Source: GW2011-AR5 sp041645025 (GTDB taxonomy: Archaea; Aenigmatarchaeota; Aenigmatarchaeia; GW2011-AR5). From it: a stretch of 7,216 nt of DNA. How positions within the stretch are numbered: position 1 is the stretch's first letter; each line of letters starts with the position of its first letter. The notes below the pieces were generated by a model, which ran no database searches, was not told the origin of the DNA, and was given only the letters and a program-made list of their open reading frames with translations. A program made the position numbers and the translations under genes. Shown piece after piece: positions 1 to 5,735 of the stretch. Where the stretch lies: the NCBI GenBank assembly GCA_041645025.1, contig JBAZQV010000042.1:1-7216 (forward strand), in the 5' to 3' direction.

Positions 1-1520
1 TCTTTTACTATGAGATGGGCTGCATTTCCTACTGCCTTCATTAGGTAAGAAGAAAACAGGAATGGTATTGCGCCGCCGATGAGCAATCCTACAAGAATAG
101 GTGCCTTTGTGATATCGATGCTTGTGAGATTGGTAGCTTGACCAAAGGCTGCAAGCAATGCCAGTGCTGATAAAGCTGCAGAAGCTATTGCCACACCTTT
201 TGTCGTTGCCTTTGTCGTGTTGCCTACTGCATCCAGGGCATCGGTCACACGGCGGACTTTTGGAGAAAGTCCTGACATCTCTGCGATTCCGCCTGCATTA
301 TCAGAAATCGGGCCAAAGGCATCTATGGACATTATCATGCCTGTTATTGATAGAAGGCCCAGTGCAGCCAGGGCAATGCCAAACACGCCAGCAACACTAT
401 AGGAAACAAGTATTGCCAAGCAAATAACTATTACCGGAAGAATTGTTGATTTCATACCAACCGCAAGCCCTGCAATGATGTTTGTCGCAGCGCCTGTTTC
501 CGACGCATGGGCAATGCTCTTTACCGGCGGCTTTGTTTTAGAAGTGTAATAATCAGTTATGGTTGCAATTATGATTGTTGTTATGAGTCCTGCCAGCGTG
601 GCGTAGAATAATTTTATGTCAAGATTCATCCAGATTGTGACTGCGTAAGCACCTATGGCTGCCAGGATAGCGGCTGCGTACATGCCCCTGCTGAGCGCAG
701 ACCACACTTTGTTTTCGTTTTTGGTGCGCACAACAAACAGGCCGATTACAGAAGCGAGTATGCCGACAGCGCCTATTGCTAGTGAGTATAAAATGCCGTT
801 TGTTCCAAGAACAAAGCCGCCAAGTATCATCGCCGCCAGAAGCGTTACAACATAGCTTTCGAAAAGATCAGCGCCCATGCCTGCGCAGTCACCAACATTG
901 TCACCGACGTTGTCCGCGATAACAGCCGGATTGCGAGGATCGTCCTCTGGTATCCCCTTTTCCAGCTTGCCCACAAGATCAGCGCCGACATCAGCAGCTT
1001 TCGTGTATATTCCGCCGCCAACTCTTGCGAACAATGAGATGAGAGAAGCTCCGAAACCGAAACCTATTATTGTATTAGGATCCTTGAACAGCAAATACAA
1101 AACAATCATTCCTAACAAGCCCAGGCCAACAATGGCAAAGCCTGTGACAGCGCCGCCCCGGAAAGAAACATTAAGAGCATCGCTGACACCATTTTCCGCG
1201 GCCTTTGCTGTTCTGACGTTGGCACGCACAGAAATCATCATGCCTATGTAGCCTGCTAGCGCTGAGAGAAGCGCGCCAGCGATAAATGATACTGTTGCTA
1301 CAAGGCCAAGGAAAAAGTAAAGAAGCACCGCGAGAATAACAGCAAAAATCCCGACAGTCTTATATTGACGGTTGAGATAGGCAACAGCACCCTCTCTTAT
1401 CGCTGCTGCAATGTCCTGCATTTTCTTGCTGCCCTGGTCCTTCTTTAGTACAGACCAGCCGAGAAATAAAGATACTAACAGCGCCAGCACTGACGATCCA
1501 ATCGCGAATTCAAGAGTCAC
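1..1520 (-). CDS. hppA: K+-independent membrane-bound proton-pumping pyrophosphatase, C-terminus cut by window edge
   Basis: Integral membrane enzyme that couples pyrophosphate hydrolysis to proton export. 506 codons are visible; family members run to roughly 670-700 residues, so the last membrane segments lie outside the window. Seen in the sequence: many hydrophobic helices; the substrate motif DVGADLVGK at residues 177-185; the Asp-rich DNVGDNVGDCAGMGADLF at 203-220; DAFGPISDNAGGIAEM at 400-415; and GNTTKATTKG at 433-442. In this family Lys at the fifth position of GNTT(A/K), here K437, together with Thr three residues later, T440, marks the K+-independent H+-pumping class; K+-dependent enzymes have Ala and Gly there. 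The start is GTG (1520-1518): an in-frame TAA lies 9 nt upstream (1529-1527), no earlier start is possible, and AAGGGGT precedes it. It follows the PIN gene by 65 nt and may be read from its own promoter, from the upstream operon, or both. Confidence 0.96.
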   Translation of the reverse strand, partial: MTLEFAIGSSVLALLVSLFLGWSVLKKDQGSKKMQDIAAAIREGAVAYLNRQYKTVGIFAVILAVLLYFFLGLVATVSFIAGALLSALAGYIGMMISVRANVRTAKAAENGVSDALNVSFRGGAVTGFAIVGLGLLGMIVLYLLFKDPNTIIGFGFGASLISLFARVGGGIYTKAADVGADLVGKLEKGIPEDDPRNPAVIADNVGDNVGDCAGMGADLFESYVVTLLAAMILGGFVLGTNGILYSLAIGAVGILASVIGLFVVRTKNENKVWSALSRGMYAAAILAAIGAYAVTIWMNLDIKLFYATLAGLITTIIIATITDYYTSKTKPPVKSIAHASETGAATNIIAGLAVGMKSTILPVIVICLAILVSYSVAGVFGIALAALGLLSITGMIMSIDAFGPISDNAGGIAEMSGLSPKVRRVTDALDAVGNTTKATTKGVAIASAALSALALLAAFGQATNLTSIDITKAPILVGLLIGGAIPFLFSSYLMKAVGNAAHLIVK

Positions 1521-1534
1521 TTTTTCTTACCCCT

Positions 1535-1550
1535 TAATTATAATACTTTC
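1535..1550 (-). promoter_or_regulatory. possible promoter for the pyrophosphatase gene
   Basis: The minus strand reads GAAAGTATTATAATTAAG here. The AT-rich core (TATTATAAT) is preceded by purine-rich GAAAG, which could act as a BRE. The core is about 20-25 nt upstream of the GTG start, which would give a nearly leaderless transcript. However, a GGGG stretch that could be a ribosome binding site lies between them. The assignment rests only on composition and spacing. Confidence 0.35.
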
Positions 1551-1557
1551 TTTCCGC

Positions 1558-1584
1558 CAGCGCTTTCTTCTCAAGAAAGGGCTG
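1558..1584 (-). terminator. hairpin directly after the PIN gene stop codon
   Basis: The arms CTTTCTT (1563-1569) and AAGAAAG (1573-1579) are perfect inverted repeats around a 3-nt loop. After one mismatch (1562/1580), four more pairs extend the stem to 1558-1584, giving 11 pairs in total. It begins 1 nt after the TAA of the PIN gene (1588-1586) and ends before the putative pyrophosphatase promoter. No U-tract follows in the minus-strand transcript, so it is not a classical intrinsic terminator. It could instead be an mRNA 3'-end, processing or stability element. It resembles the hairpin at 7152-7172. Confidence 0.5.
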
Positions 1585-1585
1585 A

Positions 1586-1945
1586 TTACTCTTCTGCTAA
1601 GTATTTTTTCTGTTTCAATCTAATTATTTTGATATTGCTATTTTTTAAAGCTTTTATCAGTGCTATGTCGTTGGTTGCAACCGAGCATTTCTCCTCAACA
1701 GCGTATTTTACTATAGACGCATCACCAAACACCCCTGTTTTTATCACATGGACGTTATTTTCCTTCATTAACTTTAGCGCAACACGCGCCGATAGGCCAT
1801 CCTTTCCCTTTCCGTGGCTAAGTTTTTTCAGCTCAGACACACAGGAGGATAGCGTAATTAGTTCATAATCTTTCAGAAATTCGAATATGTCTACGCCGAA
1901 CTGGTGCGGCAGCATAAGGAAGTTCGTGTCTAGCAGGACTTTCAT
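1586..1945 (-). CDS. PIN-domain ribonuclease, Fcf1/VapC9-like
   Basis: A 119-residue single PIN domain. The acidic residues expected to bind catalytic metal are visible: D6 in MKVLLDTN, E38 in SELKKL, D75 in FGDASI and D93 in ATND. The spacing, the ATND motif and the compact size fit the archaeal Fcf1/Utp23-like group, related to eukaryotic pre-rRNA processing nucleases, more than a typical VapC toxin. No antitoxin-like gene sits directly beside it, since its partner upstream is a HAD hydrolase. The predicted activity is single-strand or structured RNA endonuclease; the substrate is unknown. The ATG overlaps the TGA of the HAD gene by 4 nt (ATGA, 1945-1942), so translation is probably coupled. 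The C-terminus is Lys-rich (RLKQKKYLAEE). The family call is firm; choosing rRNA processing over a toxin role is inference. Confidence 0.88.
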   Translation of the reverse strand: MKVLLDTNFLMLPHQFGVDIFEFLKDYELITLSSCVSELKKLSHGKGKDGLSARVALKLMKENNVHVIKTGVFGDASIVKYAVEEKCSVATNDIALIKALKNSNIKIIRLKQKKYLAEE

Positions 1946-2547
1946 AATATTACACCCAATTTTCTCATGTCCTTCTCAAGCTTTAATGAATTCTTGAAAT
2001 GCAATGTTTTTATGCCCAGCATTCTTGGAGTCGCCAGGAATTCTTTCCTGTCTTCTATGTACATACACTCCTCTGGCTTCATTTTTGCCCTTTTCAGCAG
2101 AGAAATGAAAATCTCTTTCTGCGGCTTCATGTAGCCAACATCACAAGAAAAAATATTAGGGTAGAAAATCTGGAATATGTTGTATTTCTTGTTTATGATT
2201 TTTACCATTTCGGTCGTGTTAGAAAGTATTGCAACGTTGTAGCCTTTCTGTTTCAGGCGTTTCACGATTTTTATTGTATTCTTGTTAGGTTTCATTATTT
2301 TTAGATATGCCTGCGTGAATGTTTTTCTTAGAAGCTTGGGGCTGACGCCTGTTTCCTTGCTTAGAAATCTATAATGCTCTGCTGTGGATATTCTGCCCTT
2401 GAGAGCAGTGTCATGAAGTTTCCCGAGCCTTACGAACGCTTTTTTCCCGAGAATTTTATTCGCTTCTTTGAAGACAGGTTCTATTTTCTCCGAAATCAGC
2501 ACCCCGCCAAAATCAAAAATTATGCACTTTATCTGATTCATTTTCAT
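1942..2547 (-). CDS. HAD-superfamily hydrolase (HAD-IA type)
   Basis: A 201-residue cytoplasmic hydrolase counted from the ATG at 2547. HAD motifs in order: motif I IFDFGGVL with nucleophile D12; a helical cap at about 20-90; motif II AILSNTT with S109; motif III GYMKPQKEIF with K141; and motif IV YIEDRKEF with E165-D166. The residue two after the nucleophile is Gly (G14) instead of the usual general acid/base Asp. FDFGGVL-type motifs are common in the YihX/epoxide-hydrolase-N-terminal-like branch, so the protein may be a weak or specialised phosphatase, or may act on another ester or halide; the substrate is unknown. Start choice: GTG 2550 (GTGA overlap with the iminopeptidase stop), ATG 2547 (TGATG overlap) and ATG 2541 are all in frame. 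The ATG at 2547 is preferred because it gives the compact TGATG junction. The 3' end overlaps the PIN gene by 4 nt. Confidence 0.88.
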   Translation of the reverse strand: MKMNQIKCIIFDFGGVLISEKIEPVFKEANKILGKKAFVRLGKLHDTALKGRISTAEHYRFLSKETGVSPKLLRKTFTQAYLKIMKPNKNTIKIVKRLKQKGYNVAILSNTTEMVKIINKKYNIFQIFYPNIFSCDVGYMKPQKEIFISLLKRAKMKPEECMYIEDRKEFLATPRMLGIKTLHFKNSLKLEKDMRKLGVIL

Positions 2548-3479
2548 CACTTCGCAAACTTGTCCAATTCTTCAACAAGTTTTCTGCCCATGTTCTTGTC
2601 ATGGGCGCCGTGGCCCGATATAACAAAATAGAGCTTCGAGCACGGCAAAGCTTTGTGTAGTTTGTAAGCGCTAATCGGCATGCATATGGCATCGTAGCGG
2701 CCGTGAACTATAACCGTCGGTATTTTTTTCAGCTTGTGGGCATTCTTCAGTATGTAATTTTCCGACAGGAAACAATTACGGCTCAGGTAATGAGCTTCCA
2801 GCGGCCCCAGTGCCCTGTAGTTTCCTCTTCTCAGGTATTTTTTCAATGTCTTTTGTGGCACGACCAGCTTTAGCATGGTGAGCTCATAGGTAGACCATTC
2901 CCGCGCGTATTTGTCGCTTATTTTTTTGTCCTTTGAGTTCATCTGTTTTATGTAATAAGCAACAGGATTTTTCCTGTTTGGCACAAAGCTAAGGAATCGT
3001 TCCCAGGCATCGGGAAACATTTTTGCTGAATACCCGCCGAAAAATTCTTTGTATTCTTCTGTTGTGGACAGGAATATGCCGCGCAGCAGCATGCCCGTTA
3101 CAGTCTCCGGATAATTTATAGCGTAGACTAAAGCGAGGGTAGAGCCCCAGCTCCCTCCAAAAAGAAAAACTTTTTTGATTCCAAGATGATTCAGCAGCAC
3201 CCTTATGTCCTCCAGCAGCTTCCATGTGGTGTTATTTTTGGTGCTCGCGAAAGGTTTGCTTTTGCCAGCGCCGCGCTGGTCAAACAATATGGCGTTGTAT
3301 GCTTTCGGGTTGAAGTACCTTCGGTCGTTGGGCGCTATGCCTCCACCAGGCCCGCCGTGCAAATAGAGAACCGGCCTGCCTTTTGGATTGCCGCACAGTT
3401 CATAGTAAAGAGTGTGGCCGTCGCCCACTTTCAAAAAACCGGATTTGTAGGGTTTTATGGGCGGGTAAAGTTTTGCCAT
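2547..3479 (-). CDS. pip: proline iminopeptidase (alpha/beta-hydrolase, peptidase family S33)
   Basis: Predicted to remove N-terminal proline from peptides in the cytoplasm. It has 310 residues from the ATG at 3479, close to the usual length of about 310-320. Seen: oxyanion-hole motif HGGPGGG (41-47); FDQRGAGKSKP (66-76); nucleophile elbow GGSWGS with S110; acid D263 in VHGRYD; and base H290 in ISGHGAHD. Glutamates in WSTYE (E199) and LEAHY (E228) correspond to the residues that bind the substrate amino group in characterised Pip enzymes. A TTG at 3485 would add two residues and overlap the toxin stop (TTGA). The ATG at 3479 is preferred because GAGGT (3493-3489) sits 9 nt upstream of it. The gene follows the RelE-like gene by 2 nt and overlaps the HAD gene, so it is co-transcribed with both. 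The family is common in bacteria; acquisition by transfer is plausible but untested. Confidence 0.94.
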   Translation of the reverse strand: MAKLYPPIKPYKSGFLKVGDGHTLYYELCGNPKGRPVLYLHGGPGGGIAPNDRRYFNPKAYNAILFDQRGAGKSKPFASTKNNTTWKLLEDIRVLLNHLGIKKVFLFGGSWGSTLALVYAINYPETVTGMLLRGIFLSTTEEYKEFFGGYSAKMFPDAWERFLSFVPNRKNPVAYYIKQMNSKDKKISDKYAREWSTYELTMLKLVVPQKTLKKYLRRGNYRALGPLEAHYLSRNCFLSENYILKNAHKLKKIPTVIVHGRYDAICMPISAYKLHKALPCSKLYFVISGHGAHDKNMGRKLVEELDKFAK

Positions 3480-3481
3480 TA

Positions 3482-3754
3482 TCAAAACCTCTTTTTGTAT
3501 ATGTTATCATGGTGGTCCAAGTCGAGAAATTTCACAGCATTTTCCTTTTCCTCTATTTTAAAGACCAGAACAAACGGTCCAAAAAGATGCACACGCCTTA
3601 TATTTTTTAGGTCGTAGCGAAGCGGTTTATAGTGTTGAGGATTGAGAACTATCTCTTCTAACTTTTTCATTGATATTTCATATAATTTTCTATTTTTCTT
3701 ATAAAGTTTTTCTAGTATACGTTGTAAGTTCTCTTCTATTATTATACTATACAT
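3482..3754 (-). CDS. RelE/ParE-family toxin, archaeal type
   Basis: A 90-residue basic protein with the RelE fold pattern: two N-terminal helices (about 7-38, rich in Lys), then beta strands with NIRRVHLFGPFVLVFKI (51-67), and a C-terminal FLDLDHHDNIY (77-86). The R-V-H-L-x-G-x-F-V-L-V core plus a terminal DHHDxxY is characteristic of archaeal RelE-like toxins, which cleave mRNA on the ribosome or otherwise inhibit growth. Its start overlaps the last 8 nt of the antitoxin gene, the usual order of antitoxin then toxin. It is unusually joined to a metabolic operon, since the iminopeptidase start is 2 nt after its stop. It is AT-rich compared with the genes downstream. Whether it is active cannot be judged from sequence; R53-R54 could supply the basic catalytic surface. 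Confidence 0.88.
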   Translation of the reverse strand: MYSIIIEENLQRILEKLYKKNRKLYEISMKKLEEIVLNPQHYKPLRYDLKNIRRVHLFGPFVLVFKIEEKENAVKFLDLDHHDNIYKKRF

Positions 3755-3944
3755 TTTCTATCGCTTTTCGCAGTTCGTTTACATCAGAGAAAGTCCTGAA
3801 TTTACCCTTATTTTCAATATTCTTTATTTTTTTTAAATAGCTTGGCTTGACAAATTTCAAGCTATCTATTTCTTCTCTTAGTTCGTATAGCTCGTTTTTA
3901 ATTATGCCAATGTCTTCTGATATCTTTTTTAAAATCGGTTCCAT
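3747..3944 (-). CDS. RelB-like antitoxin
   Basis: A 65-residue protein with a predicted amphipathic helix or coiled coil over about 1-32 (acidic and basic residues alternating with Ile/Leu). This is followed by YLKKIKNIENKGKFRTFSDVNELRKAIEN, split here as YLKKIKNIENKG (36-47) and KFRTFSDVNELRKAIEN (48-64). A short segment ending in F-S-D/S-V-x-E-L-R-x-x-I is typical of archaeal RelB-like antitoxins, which wrap around the toxin. It is the first gene of the operon, overlaps the toxin by 8 nt, and has a TATA box about 33 nt upstream. The ribosome binding site is weak (GTGAT a few nt upstream), consistent with a very short leader. It probably binds and neutralises the downstream RelE-like protein and may autoregulate the operon; the latter is inference. 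The N-terminal half lacks an obvious DNA-binding motif. Confidence 0.8.
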   Translation of the reverse strand: MEPILKKISEDIGIIKNELYELREEIDSLKFVKPSYLKKIKNIENKGKFRTFSDVNELRKAIENV

Positions 3945-3959
3945 GACATCACAATAAGA

Positions 3960-3992
3960 CTAAGTATTAGATATTATTTAAGCGTTTTTTGG
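3960..3992 (-). promoter_or_regulatory. promoter of the relBE-pip-HAD-PIN operon
   Basis: The minus strand has purine-rich CCAAAAAACG (3992-3983, BRE-like), then the TATA box CTTAAATAATA (3982-3972). Its centre is about 26 nt upstream of position 3951, giving a leader of only about 7 nt before the antitoxin ATG. Immediately downstream lies a short inverted repeat CTAA-TAC-TTAG (3970-3960). This sits between the TATA box and the predicted start of transcription, where an archaeal repressor would block polymerase recruitment. The core GCTTAAATA also occurs in the TRAM gene promoter. Confidence 0.65.
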
Positions 3993-4007
3993 CTGGAAAT
4001 GCAAGAA

Positions 4008-4036
4008 TTAAAATGAAATAAAAAAGAAAAAATAAG
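4008..4036 (-). terminator. U-tract terminator of the TRAM gene
   Basis: Read on the minus strand, this stretch is TTATTTTTTCTTTTTTATTTC followed by further T runs, about 35-60 nt after the TRAM gene stop codon. Archaeal RNA polymerase terminates at such T-rich tracts. A weak 6-bp inverted repeat, CTTTAT/ATAAAG (4065-4045), precedes it. It separates the TRAM transcript from the next operon promoter at about 3972-3992. Confidence 0.7.
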
Positions 4037-4071
4037 TAAGTCGGATAAAGTTTTTTGCGCTTTATTTTATC

Positions 4072-4482
4072 TTACTCATCGCTCTGTTCTTCTGAGGACT
4101 CTTCTGATTCATCTTCACTTGAAGATTTTTCACTTGAAGATTCATCCGAAGCGCTCTTTTCTGCAGATCCGATTTTTTCACCGATAGCAAAGCGGCTTGC
4201 AACTTCCTTAATGCGTATTCTGCATTCCTCGCCTTTCTTTGCACCTGCTACGAAGACGATAAAGTTTTCTATCTTTGTTATACCGTCTCCTTTTGCGCCC
4301 ACATCTGTGATTTTCACAGTGTGTTCCTCTCCGATCTTTATTGGTTTAGGCTTATCGAAGTCGTTGTCTCTGTGGAAGCCGCCGCCGCCTCCATGGAAAC
4401 CTCCATGTCCGCCGCCGCTGCCGCCTCTTCCGAAGCCGCCTCCGCCTCCGCTTCCGCCTCTTCTTTCTCTACGTTCGTACAT
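4072..4482 (-). CDS. TRAM-domain RNA-binding protein with Gly/Arg-rich N-tail and acidic Ser/Glu C-tail
   Basis: A 136-residue protein with three visible parts. Residues 1-41 are low complexity: RRERRGG, then Gly runs broken by Phe, His, Ser and GRGG, like an RGG/GRP-type RNA-binding tail. Residues about 47-103 form a TRAM domain (beta-barrel, OB-like): IGEEHTVKITDVGAKGDGI, KIENFIVFVAGAKKGEE, and RFAIGEKI. GxKGDGI followed by F-I-V-F-V-x-G-A is the hallmark of archaeal stand-alone TRAM proteins, some of which act as RNA chaperones in cold response. Residues 105-136 are almost only Ser, Glu and Asp. The ATG is fixed by an in-frame TAA 3 nt upstream of the adjoining codon and by GGTG 8 nt before it. 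Length is about twice that of the typical 60-75 residue archaeal TRAM protein because of the tails. The gene is monocistronic with its own promoter and terminator. RNA binding is confident; the cellular task is not known. Confidence 0.92.
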   Translation of the reverse strand: MYERRERRGGSGGGGGFGRGGSGGGHGGFHGGGGGFHRDNDFDKPKPIKIGEEHTVKITDVGAKGDGITKIENFIVFVAGAKKGEECRIRIKEVASRFAIGEKIGSAEKSASDESSSEKSSSEDESEESSEEQSDE

Positions 4483-4650
4483 TTCTTATGCACCTTTTTT
4501 TCTAAAGGATATAGACGTGTCTACCGCCTCTAAATTGAGCAAATAAACTTCCGTCTCTATTACCCCTTATTTTATTACTGTTAGAAAATAGGCCTTCAAT
4601 GCTGGTACGCCAAATGCGTCTTTACCTTCATTCTGTACCTTCCCTAACTG
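4483..4650 (-). other. long 5' leader of the TRAM gene
   Basis: About 168 nt lie between the predicted transcription start (near 4650) and the TRAM start codon, long compared with the other promoters here. It holds a possible 11-codon upstream ORF (4631-4596; MKVKTHLAYQH) preceded by GGGAAGGT, a 12-bp inverted repeat TAGACGTGTCTA (4512-4523), the sequence TAAGGGGTAA (4569-4560) that also precedes the pyrophosphatase gene, and the GGTG ribosome binding site (4494-4491). A second, weaker AT-rich promoter-like stretch (TAATAAAATAA, near 4567-4577) could give a shorter leader. No known riboswitch was recognised. Confidence 0.4.
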
Positions 4651-4656
4651 TAATAA

Positions 4657-4690
4657 TTACTATATTAGTAAGGTATTTAAGCAGCCCTTT
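4657..4690 (-). promoter_or_regulatory. TRAM gene promoter with adjacent palindromic operator-like site
   Basis: The minus strand reads GAAAAAGGGCTGC then TTAAATA (4680-4674), a good archaeal TATA box with purine-rich sequence upstream. Three nt further downstream is the inverted repeat TTACTA-ATA-TAGTAA (4671-4657), which would lie between the TATA box and the transcription start predicted near 4650. Such placement suits a repressor or Lrp-type regulator. Which protein binds is not known; the neighbouring double-Lrp gene is one candidate. Confidence 0.55.
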
Positions 4691-4723
4691 TTCTATGAGT
4701 TGTTAAGTTAGAGGGATATATTT

Positions 4724-4765
4724 TAGAAGATAATCGTTGGTCAGGATTAATCAAACTATCTTCTA
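4724..4765 (-). terminator. hairpin that includes the stop codon of the Lrp-like gene
   Basis: The arms TAGAAGATA (minus strand 4765-4757, starting with the UAG stop codon itself) and TATCTTCTA (minus strand 4732-4724) are perfectly complementary over 9 bp. On the minus-strand RNA the stem continues by G-U, U-A and G-U pairs to 12 bp around an 18-nt loop. On the plus strand those G-U pairs become A-C mismatches, which supports a role in the minus-strand transcript. No U-tract follows, so it may be an mRNA 3'-end or stability structure instead of a standard terminator. Confidence 0.5.
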
Positions 4766-5713
4766 GTAAGGCAATGTCCTAGCCCTCCCCTCATTTTCAA
4801 TCAATAATAAGGAATCTTTTTGAATTTCATCTTTAAATTTATTCCTTATTTCTTTTATCGTTCTCCTTAGCTCTTCATCAGTTTGATAAAACAATTGGAT
4901 TAAGCAGTTATATTCTGAAATGCCAAATGCCAAAGCATTTATATAATGATGCTCTTTGCAGAAAGATATTATTTTGTTTTTCGTTTCTTCTGTAATGTTC
5001 TTTAAGTTTAACTTTATTGATGCAAAATAAAACCCTAATTTAGCCATGTCAAATTGTATTCTTGTCCCAAGAATTACTTGCTTTTTATGCAATTGTCTTA
5101 TCTTATACAAAGCCAACTCGGCTGACATTTTTGTTTCTTTGGCAATATAAATTATTCTTGCTCTTCCATTCTGCTCTAATTTTTTAAGAATTAGATAATC
5201 TTTCTCACTTAAACTCATTTTTTCTATTTTTTTTACAACAGGATAAGATTTCTCTTCTCTTGAGCTTCCAAAAATCTTCAATGGGAAAAATTCTGCGTAA
5301 GTAATAATCATTATTTCATACTTTGAAATATCTTCTTCACATATTTTTAGAAAATTGGAGAATACAGAATCAAAATCATTTTTATCCTTACATATAAAAT
5401 TGACGTATAAATCGTAATCTGGTATTGCCTCTCCAACTGATAAAACGCTCTTCATACCTTCAAGTTCTTTTATTATCTTTTCCTTATTATTTTTTATCTT
5501 CAACCAGACAATTAAAAAGTCATTGAACCCTAAAATATTATAGTTGAAAATTGTAAGATATTTCCTTATCAGACCTTCTCTTTCATACTTTTCCATTCTA
5601 TACTCTACTTGGTCCCTTGAAATATTGCAGGCTTTTGCTATTTTTGTCAACGGTTCTCTGTAATGGTGATACAAATAGGTCAATAATTTCTTATCTACTT
5701 CGCTTAATTTCAT
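4763..5713 (-). CDS. tandem (double) Lrp/AsnC-family transcription regulator
   Basis: 316 residues, about twice the usual 150-165 of Lrp/AsnC proteins, built from two repeated units. Unit 1: winged helix-turn-helix at about 1-55 (LSEVDKKLLTYLYHH, then LTKIAKACNISRDQVEYRM as the helix-turn-helix), then a RAM-like ligand-binding alpha-beta domain at about 62-145. Unit 2: second winged helix at about 167-222 (LSEKDYLILKKLEQNGRARI, AKETKMSAELALYKIRQL), then a second RAM-like domain at about 226-305. Both units start with LSExD and keep the same helix pattern. A covalent dimer could bind an asymmetric site. The gene is divergent from the 72-residue protein/radical SAM pair with 125 bp between start codons, so it is a plausible regulator of that pair and of itself. 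TATA spacing predicts a leaderless mRNA. The ligand is unknown. Base composition is AT-rich like the pair it faces. Confidence 0.88.
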   Translation of the reverse strand: MKLSEVDKKLLTYLYHHYREPLTKIAKACNISRDQVEYRMEKYEREGLIRKYLTIFNYNILGFNDFLIVWLKIKNNKEKIIKELEGMKSVLSVGEAIPDYDLYVNFICKDKNDFDSVFSNFLKICEEDISKYEIMIITYAEFFPLKIFGSSREEKSYPVVKKIEKMSLSEKDYLILKKLEQNGRARIIYIAKETKMSAELALYKIRQLHKKQVILGTRIQFDMAKLGFYFASIKLNLKNITEETKNKIISFCKEHHYINALAFGISEYNCLIQLFYQTDEELRRTIKEIRNKFKDEIQKDSLLLIENEGRARTLPY

Positions 5714-5735
5714 TATTATATTAATGCGAACTTAC

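Noticed and set aside
158..1251. Several plus-strand open frames opposite the pyrophosphatase gene
   Set aside because: They are antisense to clearly conserved pyrophosphatase motifs, have low-complexity Pro/Ser/Arg-rich translations and no recognisable domains.
1586..1945. PIN protein as the toxin of a VapBC pair
   Set aside because: No VapB-like gene is next to it, and its motifs and operon position fit the archaeal Fcf1-like group better; a toxin role cannot be fully excluded.
3480..3485. TTG start for the iminopeptidase, overlapping the toxin stop codon
   Set aside because: An ATG two codons later has a better spaced GAGGT ribosome binding site and gives the normal N-terminus.
1999..3617. 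Plus-strand frames opposite the HAD and iminopeptidase genes, and a 78-codon minus-strand frame inside the iminopeptidase gene
   Set aside because: The catalytic motifs of both enzymes fix the coding frame; the alternatives have no domain features.
4512..4523. TAGACGTGTCTA as a hairpin
   Set aside because: The 2-nt centre is too small for a stable RNA loop; at most a protein-binding inverted repeat, so only mentioned within the leader.
4055..4546. Plus-strand 163-codon frame with a proline-rich stretch
   Set aside because: The polyproline is the complement of the Gly-codon-rich tail of the TRAM protein on the minus strand; the TRAM domain on that strand is unmistakable.
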